Counted from the stretch's first letter, positions 1-12,788 are shown. The stretch: 64,000 nt of DNA from Elmis aenea (GCA_947652605.1 OX393576.1:61356966-61420965); one strand, 5' to 3'. Notes: generated by a model from the letters alone, not told the origin. Translations and numbers: made by a program.

Positions 1-67
1 GAGGCCAAATTGTTGATAACAAATAACAAATTAAATAAAGACCACGAAAAATACTTGTAAACAGAAA

Positions 68-1836
68 TTAGTCGGAATATTCTGAGTCACAATTCTTGCA
101 AACAAATAAAACATTATTGTTTGCCCATCCCTTGCATTGCCTACACTGAAGCCAGTCTTCCTTACTTTGGCTGTAGCACCACAGCAAACCAGACATATAG
201 TATCTTCTTTCTCTTCAGAAGAAGATTCTTTTCTCGCCTTCTTTAAACTTGTTTTGGTTTTCTTCTTAATCAAAACCTGTTTTTTTGCAGATGCCGCTTT
301 TATTTTGTTGTACCGCAGCTCTATAATAGTTTTTTCGGGTGTATCTGTAAGCACAGCTGTTTTTCCTTTAACCCTCCCTTATGTTTTCGGTTTCGTAAAA
401 TCCGCCTTAAGAAAAGGACGAATCTGCTCAGGTGTGCGTTTTAAAGGAGCTGTAGGCGACGTTAAAATGTCGGGAACTAACGGAGGCGATGGTGTAGATA
501 AAGCTCTCAATGTGCTTGGTAAAGGTTCAGCAACATGAGTTTCCACTGAGATGCTAGGTGAAGGTTCATCCATTTGAACTTCCAGTGGTCTATCAGTAAC
601 ACTGCAAGGAGCGAATTCATCCGGAGTGAAAACATTGCGATTGAAAGGCCATATTCCGGAACATCTGAATCCTGAACTTATATTTTTTGGAGTAACTGCG
701 AGGGGCAAAGCTTCTCGTACTAATCCTGGTATATCGTACACTGTCATTCGTTTTCCTGGATGCATTTTCATCCACTGGTCACATTCAGTATTAAAAATTT
801 TTTTGAATTGCCCGAAAACACCCCGATCCAGTGGCTGTAACTTGTGTGACGTATGTGGCGGAAATGATAGCAATGTTATATAATTGGACCTGCAGAACTC
901 TATCACGGGTATAAACAGATGAGAGCTGTGATTGTCTAGTATAAGTAGAACTCTGTTTTCTGCACTTGGTATAGCGTACTTTGCAAAATGTTTCACAAAA
1001 ATCAAGAAATCTTCTTCCTGCATCCAACTACTTTTGTTTCCGGTTCCAATACATTGTTGTGGACCGTCTCTTACAAAATGTTTATGGTACCGTTTCAAAG
1101 GGAACACAAACATAGGAGGTATGGTATTTCCAAGTGCATTCACTGCCAAACATATTGTTACCAAAGTTCCCCGCTCCTGAGAAGTTATTGCTCCAACCTG
1201 TTTGATCCCCTTTTTAGCAATAACTTTGTTAGGTTTTTGAACAGTTGACCAGCCGGTTTCATCCACATTGTAGATGTTATTAGGTTGAAACTCAAATCTT
1301 TCCAATACATTTGCTAGATTGTCAAAAAATTTATTGACATTCTCCTCATTAAAATTCATTGCCCGGCCAAGACTAGTTGATTCAGGAGTCCGTGTTGATA
1401 ATTTGGGGTTTCGTTTGAGAAATGCTGTCAACCAGTCTGTACTCGCTGTTTCGGCGGTGTCCCATGTTCCAGGGTAATTACAGTGATTCTGTTTTGCAAA
1501 CTGGTAGGCTAATGTTCGCAGATTTTTAGGTGAAAGTCCATAATAGAGTTTAGCAGAGCTCTCGTAGTAATCACATAGTTCTTTTTCTTGTTGTTTTGTA
1601 AATACTCTATTATGAGAATTGTATTTCATTTTTGGGACCATATTATTTCTTAAAGTTTTAACAAAACGTTGCAGAGTTACATGGCACATCCCATATTCTC
1701 GTGCTGTTTCTCTTATTGTGGCATTTTCATTTATTATTTTATCTGCAGCCTCATGGAATAAGGCCTGAGGAATCTCCCCTCGGTGTGTTTTTCTATGGCG
1801 AGGTTTCACCATTTTGCTACATAGCTGCAAAGACAT
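68..1836 (-). pseudogene. pogo/Tigger-like (Tc1/mariner superfamily) transposase, stop codon plus frameshift
   Basis: The main open frame is 379-1836. The first Met is at 1836, but the Met at 1812 (MVKPRHRK...) fits the family start better. In order: an N-terminal psq-like helix-turn-helix (ATIRETAREYGMCHVTLQRF), a CENP-B-type second HTH, then the DDE_1 catalytic core with Asp in IYNVDETG (about residue 190), Asp in LLILDNHSSH (about 300) and Asp in LQPLDRGVFG (about 335). The triad looks intact. At 379-381 an in-frame TAA follows FTKPKT; the same frame reopens (LTDTPEKTIIELRY, a Lys/Ser-rich linker, then EDTICLVCCG). Near 150-175 a one-base shift is needed to continue into a cysteine finger (CRQCKGWANN, VCKNCDSEYSD) that stops at 68-70. 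Jerky/Tigger-like transposases often end in such a PHD-like finger. It was probably a 580-590-residue protein and is now inactive at the C-terminus. Confidence 0.88.
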
Positions 1837-1878
1837 AAGGGCGTTACAGACACATTTATCTCGTAAATGTTGAAGCCA

Positions 1879-2302
1879 GGTGTCAAATGTAACATGTTAC
1901 AATTGACACCTTGAAAATTGTTACAATCGCCACCAAGTGCTTGTTCTTTATTGTTTATTAACTGTAACCGTCTAAATATCAAAATAACTACAAACAAATT
2001 TTTGGTTATCTTATTAAAAAGCATGCTTATTTCAATGACACTATCAATTGCAACGCAAAAACAAACATAAATTGATCATTAATGAAATAAGTTGAAGCAA
2101 ATTACTTACGTTAGAGGACCAAAAATTTTTCACCCCCTGTACTCACGGTCGCTTTGATGTAAACACATGACATCTCGCACAGTTATAGTAGATCACAGTA
2201 CACTACTTTACCACGATACAACTTATGTTTTTACCAAAAAGGTGGTGCTGTTATTTTGACTGTTACATTTGACCCTTGTTACAATTGATACCGGTCTCCC
2301 CT
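1879..2302. repeat. Subterminal repeats and probable terminal end of the pogo-like element
   Basis: Upstream of the transposase start, variants of TGTTACAATTGACACC occur four times or more. A near-perfect dyad lies at 1879-1910 (GGTGTCAAATGTAACA facing TGTTACAATTGACACC), and further copies at 1918-1934, 2259-2275 and 2277-2292. The outermost copy runs into GGTCTCCCCTA, a plausible terminal sequence. I infer these are transposase-binding subterminal repeats. The opposite terminus would lie left of base 1, so the TIR cannot be confirmed here. Confidence 0.5.
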
Positions 2303-2880
2303 ACCTACTGCTCTCATTATATTAATATTTTCAAATTAAAAAATGTGAAAAAAACACAATGTAAACTGTTTTTAACTTACTAAATTTTCATTGAAATATA
2401 AAACATTGTAACGTTAGTTTCGCGATATTTTCATCATTCGGTGCAATTAACAATTTAATATGAGTACATCTGCAGTTTCAATTTCCACAAAGCTAAGAAT
2501 TTGAACATTATTAAAAATGAAACTGTCATCACGACCACAAAGCAACGTGAAAAAAATAATAACAAGTGACGATCGACTACGTATATCACCATCAAGCCCT
2601 TGAAGTTACTGCTATAAAGAAAAGTAATTTTAATTTAGTTCCATTTTCATGTATTCCAACAACATTAGTATGCAGGGCGCTCTGCAATGAACGCCGTTAT
2701 TACAAATTTTCAACGTAAATGTATTCGCAAATTACTATTCTCATATAACAGAAAGTTTTCATCGCCTTTTTTTTACCTTTCATAACTCAAAAAGTTATTG
2801 CACGAATGTCAAAATATATGTATATTGGTTTTGATTTATTTTTACCTTTTCTTGATAATAAACTTTAAATTTTACTGGGT
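2303..2880. other. Non-coding AT-rich DNA, nothing recognised
   Basis: No open frame, splice-bounded exon or clear repeat was seen between the pogo-like element and the Penelope-like fragment. Confidence 0.5.
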
Positions 2881-2884
2881 TTTA

Positions 2885-3900
2885 AAGGTGGAAAATTAAA
2901 TACTTGTTTCCCTTCTTACTACCACGACGTTTCGATGCTAAATTTGCATCTTTTTCCAGTGGGTTTTTAATGTTAATCAATATGGTACATGCTAAAATAT
3001 AATATATTACTACAAACTAAGTATTATATAAGACTATATCATAAGTTATTTACCTAAGTTCTTGCACAAACAATTCTACATACTTTACAGTGTTTTTTTG
3101 TAATTTAAAATGTGATATTTTGATGGATAAAAAGACGAACACAATTTAACAAATTAAAAACATGGTCAGCTGAACCGGATGTATTATTGTAGCTTTAAAA
3201 TATTGATGCGAAGAGGTCGCTAATGAGTTGCCAAATAATTTGTACAGGGTTGGATTTGTTGAATTTTATTGTTAACTAATTTGGTTGGGTTTGATTAAAT
3301 TGTTATATATGGAGCTTAACTTTTGAATATCTATTTTATCATTGATACTGTGTTTGTGTTGTTGTATTTCGATCATTTCTATGATTTGTCTTGGTTTTTC
3401 TTTTATTTATTTTTGTAAAATTACTGCTTCGTCAAAATTAAATGTGTGTGTTAAGGTTTTTGAATGTTTGTTTAAGGCTGTACTGCAGTTTTTTGTGTAT
3501 TTATGTGCTTGGATTCTTTTTTCTAAATATTGTTTTGTTTGTCCAATATATACACCTTTACAGTTTTTGCATGGAATTTTATATACAGTATGTGTTTGTT
3601 TGTTATCTTTTATTGGATCTTTTAATTTAGTAAATAATTGTTTCAAGTTGTTTGAATTTTTATGTGCTATTTTTAAATTATATGGCTTTAATATGTTGTT
3701 TAATTTTTCTGAAAGAGTGGCAATGTATGGCAATGGAACAAATTGATCTGTTTCTGGTTTTTCGATAGTATCATTATTATTATTGCGGTTGTTATAAAAT
3801 TTGTTTGTTTGATGTTTGATAATATTGTTTGTTAATTTTGTTGGGTAATTATTTTGCGCTAATATGTGCTTTATTTTATTTATTTGGTTATGTCTGGTTG
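2885..3900 (-). pseudogene. Penelope-like retroelement fragment with GIY-YIG endonuclease domain
   Basis: On the minus strand 3407-3733 encodes the C-terminal part of a Penelope-like element. YKIPCKNCKGVYIGQTKQYL is the GIY-YIG signature with the upstream CxxC, followed by EKRIQAHKY. The frame continues below 3407 with EKPRQIIEMIEIQQHKHSIN, a usual tail of these proteins. Downstream, near 2925-2960, GATGCAAATTTAGCATCGAA and ACGTCGTGG match the dyad of the Penelope-type 3' terminal region. The reverse transcriptase part is missing or decayed, so the copy is 5'-truncated and dead. It lies in the presumed 3' intron or flank of ATG16. Confidence 0.85.
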
Positions 3901-3973
3901 TAGAATGTGAAAGTATCTAATTTTGTATTTATTTCTGATGATGAGATATAAAGCAAAAAATATGACATTTTTG

Positions 3974-5216
3974 TATAGGAGATACAGGTTTGTTTAAATT
4001 AAATGAATTATACCCAAGTATGAGAGGAGCTACAATCAATTTTTAAAAGTACAAAATTCCTCGTACTCCAGATGTTACATCAAAAAAATTAAATATCGAT
4101 TTTTTTTCATAACTTTTTGTACTAATAATTAAACCAATTTAATCACCCTCTAAAGATACTTTTTTATGTAGAATGTATCTATTATCTTACAAGGCAAGGT
4201 CACGATACATTATCGCTAGAATTTGATTAAGGCTGTGTTTATTGCATCAAGGACATCGAAACTAAATGTTTTCCAGAGTTCTATGTGCCACTGACCATTT
4301 TCTTCGGAAAAATAGGAGAAAAACTGAAAAGGTGAATAATAAAAGTAATTTTTGCGATAGCGTTGGCCATAAAACCGTCAAAGACAAAATCTATATTTTT
4401 CTATTTACCAATACGCGCATCCTTTGCAAGTAAAATGGTGCAAAGTTTTTGAAAAAATCTTAAACGGTTCCAGAAAAAAACGTAAAAAACAAGGCGCTTG
4501 TAAAAACGGTTTTCCCTATGTTAAACGCCTATGCAAGTGGCATAGATATAGTTATACAGATATACCACAACTTCTTAAATCGTAGCGCTTATGCAGGGTT
4601 TCGTTTTTGACGTTTTTTCTACGGAATCGTTCAAGATTTTTTCAAAAACCTTGCACCATTTTCCTTGCAAAGGATGCTCGCCTTGATAAATAGAAGAGTT
4701 TTGATGTTGTCTCTGACGGTTTCATAGCCAACGCGATTGGCAAAAATGACCTTTTTATACATATTTTTCGGTTTTTCTTCTATTTTTCCTAAGGAAATGG
4801 CCAGTGGCACGTATAACTCTGGAAAACATTTAGTTTCGATGTCCTTGATGCAATATACACAGCCTTAATCAAATTCCAGCGACAACGAATAATAACCCTT
4901 CCTTGTTAGATTTTTTTTATCACTTTTCATTTATTTTGAGGTACCTACCTAATATTTCAAAAAAGAAAAGTGATAAAAAAATCTAAGATAATACTTACAA
5001 TCTACATAAAAAATATCTTCAGAAGAAACAAATGAAATTGACTTAATGATTAAGACAAAAAAGTTATGAGAGAAAAAAGAAATTAAGCATTTTCATTTTT
5101 TTTTTGTTATAACATCTGAAGCACGAGGAATTTCGTACTTTTAAAAATTTATTGTGGCTCCTCTCATATTAAGGAATAATTCATCTAATTTTTAAAAAAA
5201 AACTGTATCTCCTATA
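3974..5216. mobile_element. Long palindromic (foldback-type) non-autonomous element, about 1.24 kb
   Basis: The left end TATAGGAGATACAGG is matched in inverse by the right end near 5202-5216. The inverted arms run several hundred bases each. Examples: the AGTATGAGAGGAGC block near 4017 versus its complement near 5155; the block around ATCGAAACTAAATG (4255) versus 4835; and TTTGCAAGTAAAATGGTGCA (4423) versus 4650-4670. The spacer is short, around 4500-4590. There is no coding capacity. Just outside the right arm, 5250-5263 reads GACACCCTGTATAG, a terminus type seen repeatedly in this window. Confidence 0.82.
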
Positions 5217-5263
5217 ATAAGCGAGATCCCCATGCTGGAAATGTTATCTGGGACACCCTGTAT

Positions 5264-8200
5264 AGTAATAATTTCCTTTTTTGCAACATCTAAGAAAAGT
5301 AATTAAAATAGATATGATAAATCATACATTTTTAAAATCAGAAAAAAATAAGCTTTTTAATAAACCTACAGCCAATTGCCACTGCGATTAACAAAAAAGC
5401 CAGTTGACATATCTTAAAAATCGAGTACCTATGCCATGACTTTTTAAATATTTTTTTCTAATTCTACGTAAAAATATTTACAGGAATCATTTCATATATT
5501 GGTTTTAACATAGGTGGCTAAAGAATAATTATTTATTATTGAAAAAATTGTCTGTTGTTAGTTTTCTAAAAATATTTTTTAAAAGTTGGAAGTGTAGGTC
5601 AAATATCAAAATCGCATTAAATACGTCTTAAAATTTTGCCCAACGTTGCTAATTTAACCGACTATATAACCCTTATAATAACAAAGTTACCCTTACAACA
5701 CATGTAGATTTTAGTCACCCTGTATATAGTACAGTAAGTGAGCGTTTGAGATATTTTTAAAAGTCTAACCTGCACATTAAAGTGCGAACTTATAAAACCT
5801 ATCATTTTTTCCAAATTTCTAATTTCCCATACATTTTGTTGTTTAATCGAGATTCTACTGTAATCACCATCAGTTAATTCCGTTTTATCATAGGGAATAA
5901 TAAATCTATTCCTCGTTTTTAATATTACGTTTCGTACCACAACTTTTTATAGCAACACATTACGACTTTTATTTTCAATCTTCATTTTGTTTTTAATAAC
6001 AAACAGTGCGGACAGAAATGAAATTTTAAAACCCGACATAAAAACCCAATAAAAACACATTTAAATTCATCGTTGATAGTTAGTTATTAAAACCATAAAA
6101 AGCTATGCATCATCCCGTGTGCTTTATTGCAAGTTCATTTCGTGAATTTCATATAACGGGAACGTACATTATGATTTTTTTACCACCGCGGCGTAACTTA
6201 CACAACCGTTTGACAGTTGCCAAAAGCGGGAAACATAATTCTTGTTTAATTTAAATTAAAGCAACTAGCAGCTTGCTATTATTTAGCTGAGATGATTTAT
6301 TAGAGTACAGTCGATTCGATATTTCATATATGTACCTCGTCTAGCGAAAAAATTTAAATAAACGACTGCATATAGCGAAATCTTGTAGCAACTAAATAAG
6401 TCATATATCAAGATCAGAGACATAAGCCGCAGGGATGTGTCGCCATATCAGATATCTCTATCAGTTGTACTCGTTATAACCTCCCACGAGCACTTGCACT
6501 CAATGCACTTAATAATCAACATTAGCCATGTACGTGGACTTTTTAAAGCTCCGAATACACAACTGGCCCCTAGCAGAGCCATATCTATGATTTATGTTAG
6601 TAACTAAAGCCTCCTAGATACAATTTCACTTTAGTGAAACACTGAAGATGCTCATGAGGTAATCTTTAATTCATAAAAAACAATATACCGTTCGGAGCAT
6701 ATTGCTAGGTCAACATAATATTAACTTCAAAACGTTTTTCACATTCCTACAAGTAGTCAAGCTTCCAAAACGATAACGTTAAGTATAATTTACATAAATC
6801 AAGTACTACCATAACTTATATTCTCTGTTAAGAAATTGTATGTGAGCCAAATTTAACTGACTAAAGATGCCGTAAGACCTAAAAGAGATGAAAACAAGAC
6901 AAATTACCGTAAAATAGAAACAATTTTAGCATCATTATAAAAATACTGACGTAAAATCCCTAATGAACAAGATAATTATTATAATCTACGAAAATATTTA
7001 ATTGGTGTATATTCTAAATTCCCGTTATTTGGTCTTATAATGACAACGATTTAAAAACAATTTATAATTCAGCCAGGTTTAGTATGAAAACAACATATTT
7101 ATGTTGATACACCAAAAATTTTAAGATATACAGCAAATTGGGCCTCATACTGTTTTTTTATTAACTGTAAATATTTTTTTTTAAATTAATGTTTTAAAAA
7201 ATAACATCAGATTTGGAGTTTAAAACTAATTTTTGAAAAGTGAAAAAGATATGGTTGGGTGCAAAAATTTAAAAAATTAAGTATGACGCGGAAAAACTTA
7301 AATTAAATATGATATTTGTTGTTAAGGGCGAACTAAAGGCACGCATTATCAAAAGTACTTAAAAATTTGTAACTATTATTGGTTCGAGAAATGTGGTACG
7401 AGATCGAATTTAAAAAAAGCTAATACTGTTAAGCATAAAAAAATATTAAAAACTGCTTAAAACTGACGTCTGTTTACAGCATCAATGTTTGTAAACTATT
7501 GGCTAAAATTAAAATATCGTCTCGTATCACCGTTAATGAACATGTTTTTAATAATCGTTATTAATTTGAAATAAATTTATTCACAATCTTTTTGTAAATA
7601 CTTGAACTAAGAAACCCATTTTTAAGGAAATTTCACTTGTACTTTCCGAAGCCCCACCATTTTATCGCCGTATGTCTGTTCTACAACATATAGCATTAGC
7701 CATACAACACAAAAAATGACAGGACAATCTAAACATCAATTTATTCCTATAGAACATGGGGCGAACATTGTTAAGAAATAAAAACAACAACTACTATAGC
7801 CGAAAAATATCGGTAAGGCTAAGGAGTACGTTTCATTTGTTCTTATTTTTGGTTATCATAATTTCAATTAGTTTTAGATATACAGGGACAAGCACTTTTG
7901 GGATACCAAAATGAAATCAAAATTAATAAGTTTTTATGAAAATTGTTTGTCACCAGAAATCATAGATTCACGATATGCTAGAAACTTGAACATTAGAAAC
8001 CCTAAAAGAAACTAAACCAATATTTTTGACTACGTGTCAAGATATTAATTATCTATAGTTTATTTTGCTAGTTTTAATATAATAAAAATATGTAAATATA
8101 AAATCTTTTTCTATTTATTTCTTCTTTTTATAATAGGAAATATGAAAAATAATTAAAAGTATTTAATTTATACATTGAATTTATATTGATTATTACAGTA

Positions 8201-8635
8201 AAAAAACTTTAACTTTGTAAAATTTAATTTTTCTAAAAGTAATACATACCTACTATAAATTTACGCCTTTACCTCTAAGATCTAATACGCTGCTAGGAAA
8301 ACGCTCTCAGGGTTGAAAATAGACAATGAATGATAGACTGCTATGATAAAGAGTGATGAACGAATATATGGCGGGAAAATATGGAGGGGGAAATTAGTTT
8401 TGCTATATAGTTTTCGGCTAGTGTACTAGAAAGAGATGTAAATATGACATTACGTGTATTATTACTTCTGCAAAAATTGACACTTCGACTAAGATTTAGT
8501 CATGATTTAGTTCACCCTTAATATTTGGAAGATAAACGTGGACTCTATATAATCAATAAACTGAAAAAAAAACTCTACAGCCCAAACAGCAAACACATAT
8601 CGTAGATTAATCTGACTGCGGACAAAAATGATCAA
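5264..8635. other. Non-coding AT-rich DNA, mostly unrecognised
   Basis: No supportable gene was found. A lone CACCCTGTATA terminus at 5717-5730 suggests an old TIR-element remnant, but its partner was not found. A 92-codon frame on the minus strand at 5662-5940 shows no family motif and is treated as chance. Confidence 0.5.
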
Positions 8636-8639
8636 CTTG

Positions 8640-9330
8640 CATTTACTTTTTAAGAACCAAGTTTACGTGAATTATTCAAAACTGCACTTTGACGACAGTT
8701 AAGGTTGAAGTATACAAGATGTTTCTAAACGATGTAGCATAATTTGTTCTTGTGAATCTACATTGAAAAATACAACGTTCAGAAACACCCTGTATGATCT
8801 TTGTAAAAAAATCGAAATTGTGTTTAACCGAAATTCAAGTTTAGTCAGATTTGCACTTATGCGTTGTTCAAAACTAAAAAACAAATTTCTCACAGAAAGA
8901 AGTCAAAATTGTATTTTGACGAAACAAAGTTTAAAAACCAGAACATTTCTAGCAAATTCAAAATTGTGTTTAGACAAAATTTAAGTTGAAAGACGAGAAT
9001 TTCCGAGGTTTTAAGAATTGTATTTTGAAGACATACAAGTTTTAAGACTCAAATCTTACGTGAAGCAGCTTAGTTAGTAACGATATTGAATTTGAAGAGC
9101 CGAAGAGATGTGTTTGATTACATTTAGATTTTAAGCCAGAAATCTTCCTGTAAAATTCAAAAATTGCAATTCGACATTATTAACCTTTAAACACCAATAT
9201 TTTTTTAAACATTCAAAATTTAGTTTCGACATTATTAAACTTTAAAGATCAAAATCTTACTGAAAAAATCGAAATTTTGGTTTGCCGAAATGTTGAGCAT
9301 AAGACAAAAACCTTCCTAAAAAATTTAATA
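8640..9330. repeat. Diverged tandem repeat, unit about 60-70 bp
   Basis: Eight to ten degenerate copies follow each other. Each joins a block like TTCAAAATTGTGTTTCGAC to one like AAATTTAAGTTTTAAGACC and ends in a variant of AGAATCTTCCTG. Clear members start near 8670, 8810, 8905, 8960, 9010, 9140, 9205 and 9265. Open frames here follow the repeat and are not genes. Confidence 0.6.
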
Positions 9331-10790
9331 TTATTTGATATTTTTTCCACAAAGCATAGGGAACACTCAAAATTGATTCTTATTTAAATTTAACTTCAAT
9401 TGCCAACTATTATAAAATTAAAAATTGTCACACAAAAATATTTTTGCCTGGCATTTTTGAACCAAAATAATAAAACAAAATTACTTACTTTGTAAATAAT
9501 TAATTTCTCACATTTAGTTAATTTTGTTAAAAATATATTTTACAACACCCTTGCTATGTTTTAACGCTGTAGAATTTAGCATTTCACCCAAAACTGTCCT
9601 TATTATTGGCTTTTGTCAGCACAGTGACGATAAGTGTATAATCACGTATTATTTTTTAAATTTTATAACCAAAACAACATTTTTATTTCTGTCATGAAGA
9701 TAAAATGTTATTTTTAATACACTGGACGCAGTTCTAATTTCCAAAGAGAATAAAGCCATTATGAGAAAATTAAAAATGAAAAAGTCCCCTGGCACATCTC
9801 AATTAAAACTGATTTAACAAAAATCGCCAATATTTATATATTTATCAAGATAAACGCAACATAAACCGGACGCAAAAATACCAAAGTATAACGTACCCCT
9901 TTTTCATTCGCTTAGGGCCGCTTATCTGTCCGCTTTTACTTTTACAAAGCATTAAAACACAGATAGATCTGCACTAATCGTACTCACGAGCGCATACACT
10001 TTTTCTCGTGCTGCTAATATCGTTGTAAATCGTATAATAGCAGCAAGAAGCAGGAAGAGATTTAATGGGCGGTAGATGTATGTTAGATAAGTATTAAACA
10101 ATAACAATAATTAGAAAATATCATGCGCCTCGATACAAAATTAATAACGAGTTATAATTTACTATTATGGCCAATGGTTTAGCAACAACGAGAACTGATA
10201 CAAGGGGCAGATAACCCGGGGTGATACATTTGTAACAAATACCTTGAATGAATTATTCATAGAACGTTATTGCTATACATTACAATACCAGTAAATGCAG
10301 AGATCTTTTGACAACGCACGCGATAAACCAGAGATATAACGAAACCGATAAATATAACTGCTATACAAATACGCGAGCCGCAACAATATAAACTTGGTAC
10401 ACACACAACAGGTGTCAGAGGGGTAATTTATAGCAACGGTGTAATCTTCATTAGCTTCTGGCCGGTAAATGAACGAGCTGTTTATTCAGTCATAAGCGTA
10501 ATAAATAATAACCTCCATTTCAAATTTTTTCCCACAAGTATGCAACAATCCCGTCCCGCGCAACACATAACAAATTGCCTTTCGCCTTCACGTGCCTGTT
10601 TTTGCGAACAGAAATGATAACATCTCTTGCAAAAAAAAGACGTACCCAAGGAAACGAGAAAATTAATAACGATTTTTTGAAACGGAAACGGACTCTTTCG
10701 TATGCTTTAAACGATATAATCTGTAAGCGTTGCTGCATAATTTTAAACAGATACGAATCGCTTTAGATGTACTCATATCAATGCAAAAAT
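9331..10790. other. Non-coding AT-rich DNA, nothing recognised
   Basis: No exon, RNA gene or bounded element could be supported. The overlapping frames at 10520-10766 on both strands have no protein-like motif. Confidence 0.45.
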
Positions 10791-10791
10791 A

Positions 10792-12141
10792 ACAGGGTGT
10801 TCCAAAAGTCGGGAACCACAGATAATAGACTTAAATTTATTTAAACATCTACAGATACAGCAAATACCCAAATTGCTGGCCTTCGACTTCCAAGCACTTT
10901 CGGACGCGCTGATTCGCTGAAGATGTAATCGCTAAAATCTTTTTAAAAAATCTACACTCATTTGATTATCAAAAATATGATTGAATTTCGGAAACGCACT
11001 CGACCATAGAACAGGTTCACAGGGTAACAACTATAATAGAAAATACACTTGAAGAGAAGAAAGTTTGTGCTTCCGTATTTCTGAATATGGCCCATGCCTT
11101 TGATAAGGCGTGGCACCATTGGCTACTCCAGAAGCTGCACAAAATTTTGCTCAGAAAACAATCTGAACTCCTTGAATCATACATCTCCGAGAGAATGTTT
11201 TGGGTTCGACAGGAAGAGCAGTGTTCAGAAATAAAACACATAAACGCTGGAGTACCGCAGGGTAGCGTGCTTGGCCCAATATTGTATCTCTTGTATACAC
11301 ATGACATTACTCAAACCACAGGAACAACATTAGCAACAGTAGCTGATGACACCGCAATATTAGCGGTGGGAAGTAACGGCGGAAGCTGCAAGTAAATTAC
11401 AAGATTGGACCAATAAGTGGAAAATACAACTTAATCACAACAAATCTGTACAAACTACGTGTACTAATTAGAAAATAGAACAGCGAACTCCCATAACCAT
11501 AAATAGATTGACTATCCTATATTTAAATACAGCTAGGTACTTGGGCATGACTCTTGATACCAAACTCCACTGGAAGGAACATATCAAAAGGAAATGTGAA
11601 GAACTCAAGCTGAAATATAGAAAAATGTACTGGATACTAGGTTGAAAATCCAAACTAACGGTACTTAATAAATTGCTGCTGTATAAGCAGGTCCTAAAAC
11701 TCATATGGAGATATGGAGTACAGCTATGGGGATGTGCCAGACCATCAAATACCAGTAGGTTACAAGTACTTCAAAACAAAGTTCTAAGGGATATTGTCAA
11801 TGCCCCTTGGTATGCGAGAAACAAAAACATCCATCGGGATCTTAAAATAGAGACAGTCGAGGCAGAAATCAAGAATTTTGCCCAAAAATATGAAGCCAGG
11901 TTACACGACTATGCCAACATTGAAGCCATTCAACTGCCAGAACCTTCTCAACTTCGGAGAATTAAGCGATCAAAACCACACGATCTACTGTAGTGCAGTG
12001 CTAGTTTTCGGTGAAAGTTAGTGTGCAGAAAAAACAAATGTCATCTGGACCTTACTTTTATAATTATTAAATTTACAAGAGAAAAACAATTTATACAAAG
12101 AGAATCTGTTTATGGATTCAGACTTTTGGGACATCTTGTAT
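10792..12141. mobile_element. TIR element (ACAGGGTG type) carrying a LINE insertion
   Basis: The left end (10792) reads ACAGGGTGTTCCAAAAGTCG. The right end (to 12141) reads CGGACTTTTGGGACATCTTG in the equivalent inverted layout, allowing for decay. The short outer parts resemble Tc1/mariner-type ends. The interior is occupied by a jockey-type LINE fragment, so the element appears to be a host interrupted by a retroposon. Confidence 0.6.
10985..11992 (+). pseudogene. Jockey-clade LINE reverse transcriptase fragment
   Basis: 11087-11395 encodes a reverse transcriptase middle section: AHAFDKAWHHWLLQKL, then INAGVPQGSVLGPILYLLYT and VADDTAILAVGS, the two hallmark RT blocks (the second has ADD in place of a full YADD). 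After frame disruptions around 11385-11410 and a stop near 11641 the protein resumes at 11673-11993 with LLYKQVLKLIWRYGVQLWGC and the usual jockey-type tail (LQVLQNKVLRDIVNAPWYAR). It is 5'-truncated and dead. The endonuclease domain is absent. Confidence 0.9.
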
Positions 12142-12788
12142 AATAGCCGTTGTGATTTCTTGATTGTTAAAAGTTATCGGTAACAGCTGGTGCTGTAACG
12201 CCGTTCCAAGTTTAAAAAACGAATTTTCTGGATAGAATTGAACATACCTCAAGCAAGTTACCTAAACTGCTAACAATACACGAGTCGTTAACCCTTAATG
12301 TATGTACCAGTATATGTAACTACATTATGTAACTTGTACTGGACTTCATGGCGCTATATCACTTCCTACACGTAAATGAACCATATGTAGCAGTATTTTT
12401 TTAAACTGAGATAAAGTACACATCACCGCAATCAAGAAACGTCAAATTTGAATGGCTTTATACCCAGAATAATAAACTTCCGCAAAGATTTTCCTCGTGC
12501 CACAAATAGCTACGGTTTTTTCACAAGCCAATAGTTAAAATTTGCGTGTATTATAAAAAATCTAGTAGCTTCGCTTGTAAAACAAATTCTGTGATTTATT
12601 TTATGTTTGGCTTCTTTAAAGAAACGTTTTAAGGCATTTTTATTTTACTTTAAATCGTTTTATCAATGGTAAATCAAAAGAAATGTATGCCATATACCTG
12701 CAATCTTTTCCTGAAAAACGCTTCGTCCGAATAGTACACTATTTTTTTTTTCTACTACCACTAATATAAATTACTCTTACCGTACAGT
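12142..12788. other. Non-coding DNA, nothing recognised
   Basis: No coding or repeat signal was supported in this stretch, which lies inside the presumed last ATG16 intron. Confidence 0.4.

Noticed and set aside
3342..3746. 134-codon plus-strand frame, Phe/Cys-rich, looks like a membrane protein
   Set aside because: Antisense to the GIY-YIG coding region of the Penelope-like fragment.
5662..5940. 92-codon minus-strand frame
   Set aside because: No motif or homology that I can recognise; overlaps a lone CACCCTGTATA terminus, so probably TE-derived or chance.
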